Positions 1 through 7,107 of a DNA stretch of 8,531 bases are shown piece after piece. This stretch comes from CAYFUF01 sp964394795 (GTDB lineage: Bacteria; Bacillota; Clostridia; Tissierellales; Peptoniphilaceae), in NCBI GenBank assembly GCA_964394795.1, contig CAYMYX010000052.1, positions 1-8,531 on the forward strand, read 5' to 3'. Numbering within the stretch: the first letter of the stretch is position 1; each line of letters opens with the position of its first letter. Position numbers and translations under genes: made by a program. The notes under the pieces were generated by a model. It worked only from the letters and a program-made list of their open reading frames with translations, did not search any database and had not been told where the DNA came from.

Positions 1-934
1 TCATGGCCAGCCTTCTTGTCTCGGTGAAGGTTGCCCCTTGGAAGTGGGCGGCCATGGCAAAAAGAATCGGACCCAAGTCCGGGCAGTCCTGCAAAGAAAT
101 GGTAGGCCGGCCGGTCCTGATGGCGTCAAAATGGGTGCGGTAAACTTTATCCCCTTGCTTGCTGATGGGGTTCAAGCCGGTGACTTCCACATTTCCGCCA
201 ACCAAAGTAAAAGCATCCAAAAATGCTGCATTGGAGTAGTCGCCTTCAACCTTGGTATTCTTGCCCATGTAGTTTTGCCCGCCGCCAATAAAGAAGAGGT
301 TATCTTCCAGCTTCTCCAGGCGAATTCCAAAATTCGCCAAGGCCTCAATCGTCATCTCGATATAGGATAGGCTTTCATTGTGTTCCCGAATTTCCAACAT
401 ACTGTTCTTATACAGGAGGGGGAGGGCAAAGAGCATGCCTGAGATAAACTGGCTACTGATGTGTCCCGACACGGTATAGGTTCCCGCAGGCAAGGGGCCT
501 TCTACAACAACCTCTTCCTCACTTTGCTCAAAGGTAAAGCCCTTCTTCCGCGCAAGGTCCGCGTAAACACCCATTGGCCTCGCCATCAGACTCTCGGCCC
601 CCTTCAGGGTAATCCGTCTTCCCGAAATTAAAGCAATCGGAACGAAAAACCGTAAAGTCGACCCGCTCTCCCTACAGTAGAGCTTCTTCACCGGCTTAGC
701 CCGGCGAATGTTGATTCCCCGCATATAGATACTGTTATTCAAATACTGCCAATCCACCCCAAGAGCACCAAGGCAATCCAAGGTTGCCTTGATGTCTTCG
801 CTCAGCTCAATATTCTGAATGATGCTTTCACCCCTTGCTAACCCTGCACAGATCAGCATTCTGTGGGCCATACTCTTGGAAGGCGGCGCCTTCACCTCGC
901 CCTGGGCTTTCGATGGAGCAATATCAACAATCAT
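1..934 (-). CDS. aroA: 3-phosphoshikimate 1-carboxyvinyltransferase (EPSP synthase), C-terminus cut by window edge
   Basis: This cytoplasmic enzyme joins shikimate-3-phosphate and PEP to give EPSP, step 6 of the shikimate pathway. I translated 311 residues from the ATG at 934-932, about 70% of the family's usual length of roughly 430; the rest lies beyond position 1. Near the N-terminus APPSKSMAHR carries the Lys-Ser and Arg that bind substrates. ESGSTLRFF matches the PEP/glyphosate loop (NAGTAMRPL in E. coli), SSQFISGMLF matches the SSQF shikimate-phosphate site, and DCPDLGPILFAMAA carries the catalytic Asp near the visible end. The ATG overlaps the TGA of the upstream aroE-aroK gene as ATGA, and GAGGA (941-945) lies 6 bases upstream as ribosome binding site, so translation is probably coupled. 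It is the last visible gene of the operon. The family call is secure; the end cannot be seen. Confidence 0.95.
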   Translation of the reverse strand, partial: MIVDIAPSKAQGEVKAPPSKSMAHRMLICAGLARGESIIQNIELSEDIKATLDCLGALGVDWQYLNNSIYMRGINIRRAKPVKKLYCRESGSTLRFFVPIALISGRRITLKGAESLMARPMGVYADLARKKGFTFEQSEEEVVVEGPLPAGTYTVSGHISSQFISGMLFALPLLYKNSMLEIREHNESLSYIEMTIEALANFGIRLEKLEDNLFFIGGGQNYMGKNTKVEGDYSNAAFLDAFTLVGGNVEVTGLNPISKQGDKVYRTHFDAIRTGRPTISLQDCPDLGPILFAMAAHFQGATFTETRRLAM

Positions 935-2181
935 TGGTAGTCCTCGCTTATCTCACAAACCAGCTCATCGACAGGACGGCCGGCTTTCAGGTGGACATCA
1001 CAGCAAGTAAGATACTTGTCGTAACGTTCCTCATATTTTTTCTCCAAGTCCGTCTTGGTGGTGGAAAGGGGACGGCTATCCGTCGGCGTAAGATCTTCCA
1101 AGGGACGGTCGAGGAAGTAGAGGCGGCCATTGCCCTTCAAGGCGTCCACATTCTCTTGGCGGAGGATAGCGCCACCACCCGTAGCAATCACCGCCCCGTT
1201 CAAGGTCTTCAAGTCTTCAATGACCGCAGCTTCAATCTCGCGGAAGCCTGCTTCGCCATCCTCTTCGAAAATCTGAGGAATTTCTTTCCCCTCCCGCTTC
1301 ACGATCTCTTCGTCACTATCATAAAATGGCCTGCCCAAGCTCTCAGCAAGTGCCTGACCCACCGTAGATTTCCCCGAACTGGGCATGCCCACCAGAACAA
1401 TATTTTCCTTGGACCGAACCAAGTGCTCATAGATATCGATACTTAGCTGAGGATCAATCTTCTTATCCAAAAAGAATTCGACGGCAAAGTGGGCTTGAAA
1501 GACCAGCATGAACAAGCCGCCGGCTGCCGGTATCTTCCTGTTCTGCCCCTCCAAAACCAACTGCGTCCGCAAAGGGTTGTACACCGCATCGACGATGCCC
1601 TCTAGTTTGGGGAAGTTATCCAAGTCGACGGGACTCTGGCCAAAGGATTTCGGATACATGCCCACCGGACTGGTGTTAATAAGGATCTCAATATCGGAAT
1701 GGACAGAAGCCAGCTCGTCGTAGGTGACGAAGCCTTCGCCTCCAGACCGACTGGTTCGCAGCACTTCGCGAGCGCTTAGGCTTTCCGCCAGAGCCAAAGC
1801 CGTTTTGGACGTTCCACCACTTCCTAGAATGCCTACTTTTTTACCCTCAAGGTCCAAGTTCAAGTGGTTCACCAAAGCCCTCATCCCAAGAAAGTCCGTA
1901 TTGTAGCCAATCAGACGGCCATCTTTGTTAAGGACGGTGTTCACCGCTCCGATTGCCTGAGCTGCAGGGTCCACCTCATCCAGATAGGGGATGACCTCCT
2001 CCTTATAAGGGATGGTCACATTGATCCCCTTAAAGGTTTTTTCGCGCATAAAGGCGTCAAGCTCATCCCGGGTCAACGGGCAGAGCTCGTAGGTGTAGTC
2101 CGCTAACTGTTCATGGATTTCCTTCGAAAAACTGTGACTTAAGGATTCACCGATAAGTCCATATGTTATCGACATGTGCAC
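931..2181 (-). CDS. aroE-aroK: Fused shikimate dehydrogenase (AroE) - shikimate kinase (AroK)
   Basis: One 416-residue protein carries pathway steps 4 and 5. Residues 1-256 are NADP-dependent shikimate dehydrogenase: SLSHSFSKEIH (13-23) with the shikimate-binding serines, NVTIPYK with catalytic Lys60, Asn81, Asp96 in GYNTDFLG, the nucleotide loop GSGGTS (120-125), and Gln229 in GLFMLVFQA. Residues 258-416 are shikimate kinase: Walker A GMPSSGKS (265-272), Asp288/Asp290 in FYDSD, Arg314, GGG (335-337), lid Arg370 in SRPLS, and Arg386. Every key residue I looked for is present in both halves, so both should be active. The linker is only a few residues around 255-258. The first start is a GTG at 2181; an ATG two codons later (2175) is equally plausible, and neither has a strong ribosome binding site. 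It follows aroC closely and its TGA overlaps the aroA start. There is no in-frame stop between the domains, so this is a true fusion. Confidence 0.95.
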   Translation of the reverse strand: MHMSITYGLIGESLSHSFSKEIHEQLADYTYELCPLTRDELDAFMREKTFKGINVTIPYKEEVIPYLDEVDPAAQAIGAVNTVLNKDGRLIGYNTDFLGMRALVNHLNLDLEGKKVGILGSGGTSKTALALAESLSAREVLRTSRSGGEGFVTYDELASVHSDIEILINTSPVGMYPKSFGQSPVDLDNFPKLEGIVDAVYNPLRTQLVLEGQNRKIPAAGGLFMLVFQAHFAVEFFLDKKIDPQLSIDIYEHLVRSKENIVLVGMPSSGKSTVGQALAESLGRPFYDSDEEIVKREGKEIPQIFEEDGEAGFREIEAAVIEDLKTLNGAVIATGGGAILRQENVDALKGNGRLYFLDRPLEDLTPTDSRPLSTTKTDLEKKYEERYDKYLTCCDVHLKAGRPVDELVCEISEDYQ

Positions 2182-2196
2182 TCGCTTTCTAATTCG

Positions 2197-3309
2197 CTAC
2201 TGATTTTCCCCTTGGCTACCCTCAACCAACCAATCCGTACCAAACCTTCCAGCTAAGACATCAACCAAAGTCAGGGCGGTCATCGCATTGACCACCTCTC
2301 TTGCTCGGTGGACGATAGCAGGGTCATGGCGGCCATGAATCTCCAATACTGCATCTTCCTTCTTCAAGATGTCCACTGTGTCCTGGGGCTTGGAAATAGA
2401 CGAGGTAGGTTTAATTACAGTCTTAAAGAGGACCGGCATTCCGTTGGAGATGCCTCCGTTAATGCCCCCGTTCTTGTTACTTTTAAAGGATACGTCTTCG
2501 CCATCCATAAATAAGGGGTCGTTGGCTTCGCTGCCTCTCATGCGGGCAAAGTCGAAACCTGCCCCGAAGGAAACCCCCTTGACGGCAGGAACTGAAAACA
2601 GTCCATGGGCAAGCAAGCTTTCCAAGGTATCGAACCAAGGTTCACCCAGACCGGATGGCAAGCCGATTACAGCCGTTTCCAAAATTCCACCAACGGAGTC
2701 AAGATCGTTTTTGGCCGAGAGGATGGCCTCCTCCATGACTTCGATCTTCGAGTCATCGAGGACGGGGAACTTCTTCGTTTGTAGAACTTGGACTTCCTCT
2801 ACTAAGTTTTTAAACTCGGCATCCTCGATGCCAGCAAGTTCCTTAATGTGAGTGCCGATAAAGACGCCCTTCTTCTGTAAGGCATAGATGCAGATGGCCC
2901 CAGCAGCTACAAGGGATGCGGTAATCCGGCCGGAGAAGTGGCCGCCTCCACGAATATCTTGGAAGCCGTGGTACTTTTCGTAGGCGGTGAAGTCGGCATG
3001 GCCCGGTCTGAGCAGATGACTCGTCATCTGGTAGTCCTGGCTCCGCTTATCCGAGTTGGGAATGATGATGCTGATGGGCGTTCCCGTCGTTACATCCTGG
3101 TGGACACCGGAAATGATCTTAAACGGGTCCTTTTCCACCCGCTGGGTCGAAATCTGGCCGCTGGGCCGCCTCAGTTCCAAGCGCTTACGGATAAAGTCCT
3201 TATCCACGGGAATTCCCGGTGCTAAGCCATCGATGACTGCCCCGATGTATGGCCCGTGGCTCTCCCCATACAAGGTAATGATCACGCTTTGTCCGAATGA
3301 ATTTTTCAT
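2197..3309 (-). CDS. aroC: Chorismate synthase
   Basis: It converts EPSP to chorismate, the last common step of the shikimate pathway, by a 1,4-trans elimination that needs reduced FMN. The 370-residue length is normal. Family signatures appear in order: GESHGPYIG (15-23) with catalytic His18, RPGHAD (101-106) with His104, RGGGHFSGRITA (120-131), and HGRHDPAIVHRA (325-336). GGISNGMP (285-292) matches the FMN-site loop. The ATG at 3309 overlaps the aroB stop as ATGA, and AAGGAG at 3315-3320 sits 5 bases upstream inside the last aroB codons, which fixes the start and suggests translational coupling. It ends at a TAG 15-21 bases before the aroE-aroK start, depending on which start is used. I see no FMN reductase nearby, so the flavin reductant must come from elsewhere in the cell. 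Confidence 0.97.
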   Translation of the reverse strand: MKNSFGQSVIITLYGESHGPYIGAVIDGLAPGIPVDKDFIRKRLELRRPSGQISTQRVEKDPFKIISGVHQDVTTGTPISIIIPNSDKRSQDYQMTSHLLRPGHADFTAYEKYHGFQDIRGGGHFSGRITASLVAAGAICIYALQKKGVFIGTHIKELAGIEDAEFKNLVEEVQVLQTKKFPVLDDSKIEVMEEAILSAKNDLDSVGGILETAVIGLPSGLGEPWFDTLESLLAHGLFSVPAVKGVSFGAGFDFARMRGSEANDPLFMDGEDVSFKSNKNGGINGGISNGMPVLFKTVIKPTSSISKPQDTVDILKKEDAVLEIHGRHDPAIVHRAREVVNAMTALTLVDVLAGRFGTDWLVEGSQGENQ

Positions 3310-4331
3310 AGGGTCTCCTTGTTCTTGCTTTCTAAGGAAAAGTTATTTAAGTAGGACTCTATCTCTTCCAGGCTGACTTTTTCTAATTTGAATTGGCCAA
3401 GCTTTTCCACCTTAACGATGGTCACGTTGGCTCCCTCTGCCTTCTTATCGTGGCGGAGCGTCCCCATCAACACATCGACAGGCAGGTTCGTCTGAGTTGG
3501 CAAGTTGTATTTCTCCAGCACCTTCAATAGGCGGGGACGGAGGTCCGGGTGGATAAAGTAAGTCATTCCCACTGCAACACTTTCCCCGTGGGTAAGGTTA
3601 GAATTGACTTCGATGGCGTGGCCAACGGTGTGACCAAAGTTTAGGGTCTTTCTGAGCCCCTTTTCCTTCTCATCCTGTTCAACCACCATCCGCTTCAGAT
3701 GGAGGCAAGGTTGGATGATATTTTCAAAGGGTTCGTTCAAATCCCGCTCTTCTAAATACTTGAAAAAGTCGGCGTCAAAAACAGCAGCAATCTTGATGGC
3801 TTCAGCCATCCCGCTACGAATCTGTCTTTCATCCAACGTACGTAAGGTCGCTGGATCGATTAGGACGCCCTTTGGCTGATAGAAAGCGCCAACGATGTTC
3901 TTCACGTGGTCAAGGTTGACCCCCGTCTTGCCTCCGATGGAGGAGTCGATCTGGGACAACAAAGTAGTGGGGATGTTGTAAAAATCAATTCCTCGCATAA
4001 AGGAAGCTGCCACAAAGCCAGCCAAGTCCCCAACTACGCCGCCACCGATGGCAACCACACAATCCGTCCGGGTGAAATCTTTCTCCAGCATGAAACGCAG
4101 AATCTCCTGAAAGCTGGTCAAAGTCTTGCTTTCTTCACCGGCTTTGATCGTAAACCGATAAGCTTCCTTACATTTCGCTTCCACCGGCGTTATCCACTCT
4201 TCCGGAATCCCATCATCGGTAACGATGAGGACCTTCCGGTACAAGTCAGTATACTGATTGACCTTATTCAAAACCCCTTCTTCGAGAATGATGTTGTAAT
4301 CACTGGTTTTTAAATGGATATTGATTTCCAC
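3306..4331 (-). CDS. aroB: 3-dehydroquinate synthase
   Basis: It cyclises DAHP to 3-dehydroquinate (step 2) using NAD+ and a divalent metal, usually Zn or Co. At 341 residues it is slightly shorter than many family members (about 350-360) but complete. Visible motifs are the NAD-binding GGGVVGD (96-102), MRGIDFYNIPTTLLSQ (112-127), SSIGGKTGVN (130-139), and the metal ligands Glu177 in GMAEAIK, His234 in NFGHTVGHA and His248 in THGE. The start is a GTG at 4331 with AGAAAGG (4340-4346) 8 bases upstream; no better in-frame start exists before the conserved core. It lies 52 bases after pheA, the largest gap in the operon, and its TGA overlaps the aroC ATG. Confidence 0.97.
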   Translation of the reverse strand: MEINIHLKTSDYNIILEEGVLNKVNQYTDLYRKVLIVTDDGIPEEWITPVEAKCKEAYRFTIKAGEESKTLTSFQEILRFMLEKDFTRTDCVVAIGGGVVGDLAGFVAASFMRGIDFYNIPTTLLSQIDSSIGGKTGVNLDHVKNIVGAFYQPKGVLIDPATLRTLDERQIRSGMAEAIKIAAVFDADFFKYLEERDLNEPFENIIQPCLHLKRMVVEQDEKEKGLRKTLNFGHTVGHAIEVNSNLTHGESVAVGMTYFIHPDLRPRLLKVLEKYNLPTQTNLPVDVLMGTLRHDKKAEGANVTIVKVEKLGQFKLEKVSLEEIESYLNNFSLESKNKETL

Positions 4332-4383
4332 GTTGTCGACCTTTCTATGGGTGGCCTAATAAATACGAGGGCCATATCTTCGC

Positions 4384-5493
4384 CTAATCTCTATATTCTG
4401 TCTGAAAAGACCCTACTAGTTTTAAATGATTGCAAGTAATTTGCAACGCCTCCATCATATCACGACCTTCTGCCGTATGGACGTTCCCTTCGGCCTCCAC
4501 ATAGAAGTAGTACTGCCACAAGAGTTCCTTCATCGGGCGGCTACGGAGGACACGTAGGTTAAAGCCATGGGACCCAATAATATTTAGCGCCCTGGCCAAG
4601 GAGCCCGCCTCGTTCTTCACGGTAAACATGAGGATGAATTGCACATCGTTTTGCTTCGTCTCCACCACATTCAACTTGGGACTCAAAATAGCAAAGCGGG
4701 TGGTATTGTTGTAGCTACTGTTGATGCTGCTAGACAAAGTCTTCAGTGGATATAGGGCGGCCATCTCCTTGCTGGCGATCGCAGCCACATTCTTTTCCTT
4801 CTTCTTCGCCACTTGAGCAGCAGCAACAGCGGTGTTCTCGCAAGCCTCTTGTTTAAAGCCGTGCTTTTTGATGAAGTCGGCACACTGAGCCAAAGCCTGG
4901 GGATGGCTGATTACCGTGTCGATATCTTCCAGCTCACTGCCTTCGCAACCCAACAAATCATGTTGAATCGTCAGCTCATAGGTCCCGTTGACGTAGAGGG
5001 GACCCGAGAAGATCAGGTCGCTAACCTGGCCAACTTCACCGGCGGAGCTGTTCTCCAAGGGGAGGACAGCGATGTCCGCTTCAGTTTCCACCACTGCATC
5101 GTAGGCATCTTTAAAATTGCTGTAAGAAATCTTCTTCGCACTGGGGAAGAGGTGTTTAGTCGCAATGTTGGCATAAGCCCCCTCAATGCCGCTGTAGGCT
5201 ACTCGCATACCGGATATGATCTGCTCTTGGTAGGATCTTGAAACCCGCATCGTCTCCCGCATATATTCCGCATAGAAACCCACCAAGTTGGGGTCTTCCA
5301 ACTGCTCACTTTGCCTTTTAATATTCTCTTCTTCTCGCTCCGGCACATGAATAGCCAGGCCATAGTCCTTCTTAAACGCCGCCACCTGTTCCGCAGCTTT
5401 CATCCGTTGGACGAAGAGGCTTCTCATCTTTTCATCAATTTCTTGTATTTCCTGCCTGGCTTCGTCCAAGCGCTTGTCTTTTTTTAACGCCAC
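4384..5493 (-). CDS. pheA: P-protein: chorismate mutase / prephenate dehydratase with ACT domain
   Basis: This bifunctional enzyme turns chorismate into prephenate and then phenylpyruvate, committing flux to phenylalanine. Residues 1-92 are an AroQ-type chorismate mutase; by alignment with E. coli PheA, Arg13, Arg30, Lys41, Arg53, Glu54, Ser85 and Gln89 keep the active-site positions, but the Asp48 position is Val50. Residues 97-270 are prephenate dehydratase: VAYSGIEGAYANIA, LPLENSSAGEV, SHPQALAQC, and the catalytic NTTRF (263-267, Thr265). Residues 288-369 are an ACT domain with EAGSLARAL and LRSRPMKELLWQYYFYVE, which suggests feedback control by phenylalanine as known for the family. The start is a GTG at 5493 with GAAGGA (5498-5503) 4 bases upstream, 16 bases after the aminotransferase stop. 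The 369-residue length fits the P-protein family. Confidence 0.95.
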   Translation of the reverse strand: MALKKDKRLDEARQEIQEIDEKMRSLFVQRMKAAEQVAAFKKDYGLAIHVPEREEENIKRQSEQLEDPNLVGFYAEYMRETMRVSRSYQEQIISGMRVAYSGIEGAYANIATKHLFPSAKKISYSNFKDAYDAVVETEADIAVLPLENSSAGEVGQVSDLIFSGPLYVNGTYELTIQHDLLGCEGSELEDIDTVISHPQALAQCADFIKKHGFKQEACENTAVAAAQVAKKKEKNVAAIASKEMAALYPLKTLSSSINSSYNNTTRFAILSPKLNVVETKQNDVQFILMFTVKNEAGSLARALNIIGSHGFNLRVLRSRPMKELLWQYYFYVEAEGNVHTAEGRDMMEALQITCNHLKLVGSFQTEYRD

Positions 5494-5509
5494 AATTTCC
5501 TTCTTTCGT

Positions 5510-6715
5510 CTATTCGTTTCTGCCCATTAAGTCGAACTCTTCTGCGAGAGCTTCAAAGGCAGGAAGAGATTGTTTGATCATGTCCGTGGAGACACAGTAA
5601 GAAATTCGTAAGTAACCGGGGTAGCCGAAACTATCGCTGGGCACCAAGAGGAGTTCATATTCTTTTGCCTTTTCGCTAAAAGCCTCCGCATCTTTTATTG
5701 GCGACTTCACAAAGAGATAAAAGGCTCCATCGGGATAGACCGCTTCAAAGCCATAGGAGCTGAGGGCTTCATACAGCAAATTTCGATTCGTCTCATAAAC
5801 GCCAATATCCACCGTTTTACCTAAACACTGAGGTAAGATTCGTTGGAAGAGGGAGGGGGCACAGACGTAACCCATTCCCCTTGCCGCCCCTGCTGCCGTT
5901 AGATATAAGTCCTTGGCAAAAGCTGCCTTGGGATTCACAAACAGGTAACCTATTCGTTCGCCGGCAATCGACAGGGACTTGCTAAAGGAGTACACCACAA
6001 TCGTATTATCGTAGATGGCAGGAAAATAGGGAACTTCCTTTTCATAGACAATCTCCCGGTAAGGTTCATCCGTGATTAAATAAATAGGATGGCCATATTC
6101 CGCCTCCTTCTCCCGCAAAATATTCAGGATGCTGTTGATGGCCTCATCCGAGTAGATGACGCCCGTTGGATTGTTTGGTAGATTTATGAAAACCGCTTTG
6201 GTATGCTCGGTGACAGCGCTGCGGAAGTGGTCAATATCCGGTTGGAAGGTCCCTGCTAAACAAGGGGACTCAGTCAACTTTGCCCCGGCACTTTCGACAA
6301 AGACTCGGTACTCGGGGAAGAAGGGGGTGAAGGTAAGAAACTCATCATCCGGACTTGTGGTCAGGGCATGAGTTAGCATCGTCAGCGAAGGGGCGGCACC
6401 GGTTGTGATGTAGATAAGGTTAGCATCGGCCTCGACGCCATAGGTTTGCTGGATAAAATCCGCAATCGCCTCTCTAACCGTCTGGTCTCCAGGACCTGCG
6501 GTATAACCGTGAACCAGTTGGGGAGGCAGGGAGTCCAGCATGTCTCGAATAGCATCGTTGACGATGGCAGGAGGGGGAACGCTGGGGTTTCCAAGGCTAA
6601 AATCAAAGACCTTATCCGCCCCGATTTCCGCCTTCCTCCCTCGACCATATTCTGTTAATTTACGTATGGCACTAATCTCGGAACCCCATAAATATTCCTT
6701 CTGGGAAAATTGCAT
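5510..6715 (-). CDS. PLP-dependent class I/II aminotransferase, probably aromatic amino acid or prephenate type
   Basis: This 401-residue protein is a fold-type I aminotransferase. Motifs include GNPSVPPP (42-49), HGYTAGPG (69-76), the phosphate-cup ITTGAAPS (103-110), NLPNNPTG (178-185), DEPY (216-219, Asp216 for the pyridine nitrogen and Tyr219), SFSKSLSIAGERIGY (243-257, with the Schiff-base Lys246), and Arg370 in YLRISY for the substrate carboxylate. The frame is open up to a GTG at 6748, but the ATG at 6715 has an ideal AAAGGAG (6722-6728) 6 bases upstream and begins at the natural family N-terminus, so I use it. It is the first gene of the operon, directly before pheA. That context suggests it transaminates phenylpyruvate and/or 4-hydroxyphenylpyruvate or prephenate, but sequence alone does not fix the substrate; an aspartate aminotransferase remains possible. 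Confidence 0.9.
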   Translation of the reverse strand: MQFSQKEYLWGSEISAIRKLTEYGRGRKAEIGADKVFDFSLGNPSVPPPAIVNDAIRDMLDSLPPQLVHGYTAGPGDQTVREAIADFIQQTYGVEADANLIYITTGAAPSLTMLTHALTTSPDDEFLTFTPFFPEYRVFVESAGAKLTESPCLAGTFQPDIDHFRSAVTEHTKAVFINLPNNPTGVIYSDEAINSILNILREKEAEYGHPIYLITDEPYREIVYEKEVPYFPAIYDNTIVVYSFSKSLSIAGERIGYLFVNPKAAFAKDLYLTAAGAARGMGYVCAPSLFQRILPQCLGKTVDIGVYETNRNLLYEALSSYGFEAVYPDGAFYLFVKSPIKDAEAFSEKAKEYELLLVPSDSFGYPGYLRISYCVSTDMIKQSLPAFEALAEEFDLMGRNE

Positions 6716-6721
6716 GATTGT

Positions 6722-6728
6722 CTCCTTT
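6722..6728 (-). promoter_or_regulatory. Ribosome binding site deciding the aminotransferase start
   Basis: AAAGGAG on the minus strand lies 6 bases before the ATG at 6715. It supports this start over the in-frame GTG at 6748, which would place the site inside the coding region. Confidence 0.85.
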
Positions 6729-6748
6729 ACTCTCCGTTGATTCCACAC

Positions 6749-6762
6749 TAGATAAGTATCTA
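6749..6762. repeat. Small perfect inverted repeat in the aro operon leader (possible operator)
   Basis: TAGATA-AG-TATCTA is a perfect 6-2-6 palindrome about 30-43 bases downstream of the predicted transcription start and about 20 bases before the ribosome binding site. The position suits a repressor operator. A 12-base match of this kind can arise by chance in a region this size, so the regulatory role is only inferred from position. Confidence 0.35.
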
Positions 6763-6798
6763 TTTTCTTTTCTTGAGTTAAGCAAGCTATTACGAAAG

Positions 6799-6828
6799 AT
6801 TATACAAAAGAAATGGGGAAGACACCAA
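6799..6828 (-). promoter_or_regulatory. Probable sigma-70/SigA promoter of the aro operon
   Basis: On the minus strand a perfect TATAAT (6799-6804) is preceded after 18 bases by TTGGTG (6823-6828), which matches 3 of 6 bases of the -35 consensus. Transcription would start near 6792 and give a leader of about 77 nt before the aminotransferase ATG. The -10 is strong and the -35 weak, which would suit an activated or moderate promoter. No other match of this quality lies upstream of the operon. Confidence 0.65.
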
Positions 6829-6988
6829 GAAATTTCGCCGAAACGCCTCGATTTTCAGCCATTTCGATCTATTTCAAAAAAGAAATGTTTTCACATCAGC
6901 GCTTTGTGAAGATAGGGACAGGGTTACGTCTTCAGCCGACTTTTTCCCTTTAGTGGATAGAGGCAAATGAAACCTACTCACTAGTTAA

Positions 6989-7017
6989 TTTACTCGTATT
7001 AGGGTAAGTACTATAAG
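6989..7017 (+). promoter_or_regulatory. Probable promoter of the SDR-GNAT unit
   Basis: TTTACT (6989-6994, 4 of 6 bases of the -35 consensus) and TATAAG (7012-7017, 5 of 6 of the -10) are separated by exactly 17 bases. Transcription would start near 7024, leaving a leader of about 89 nt before the SDR start. Confidence 0.55.
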
Positions 7018-7058
7018 GCGAAAAGTTAATCCGATCGGTCCTATCCGGCGGAAACTAT

Positions 7059-7081
7059 ATCAGTGGCAGAAAGCTACTGAT
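7059..7081 (+). promoter_or_regulatory. Hairpin in the 5' leader of the SDR mRNA
   Basis: ATCAGTGGC pairs with GCTACTGAT across the 5-base loop AGAAA, a 9-bp stem with one G-U pair. It ends about 20 bases before the AGGAGG site. No T-run follows, so it is not a terminator; it may stabilise the 5' end of the message or present a binding site. The function is unknown. Confidence 0.45.
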
Positions 7082-7101
7082 GAATGAGTAAAGTAGAAAT
7101 T

Positions 7102-7107
7102 AGGAGG
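7102..7107 (+). promoter_or_regulatory. Consensus ribosome binding site of the SDR gene
   Basis: AGGAGG lies 5 bases before the ATG at 7113. It is the best ribosome binding site in the window and fits a highly translated gene. Confidence 0.9.

Noticed and set aside
1..934. Natural glyphosate tolerance from the ESGSTLRFF loop of AroA
   Set aside because: The position of E. coli Pro101 is Phe, but the Gly96 equivalent is kept and this loop form appears to be usual in related Firmicutes. Tolerance cannot be read from it.
835..1446. Plus-strand open frame of 203 codons
   Set aside because: It is antisense to the aroE-aroK and aroA genes, whose motifs are unambiguous.
2369..2851. Plus-strand open frame of 160 codons
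   Set aside because: It lies antisense within aroC and has no recognisable motif or ribosome binding site.
6871..6886. ATTTC-A6-GAAAT hairpin
   Set aside because: It is a 5-bp A/T-rich stem without a proper T-run, expected by chance in AT-rich intergenic DNA.
6718..6909. Plus-strand open frame of 63 codons in the intergenic region
   Set aside because: It starts with TTG, has no ribosome binding site, covers the aro operon promoter and its protein has no recognisable motif.
6906..6946. Possible terminator with TGAAGA/TCTTCA stem before a T5 run
   Set aside because: The stem is 6 bp with a 16-base loop and the T-run starts 6 bases after it, so it does not fit an intrinsic terminator, and no gene ends before it.
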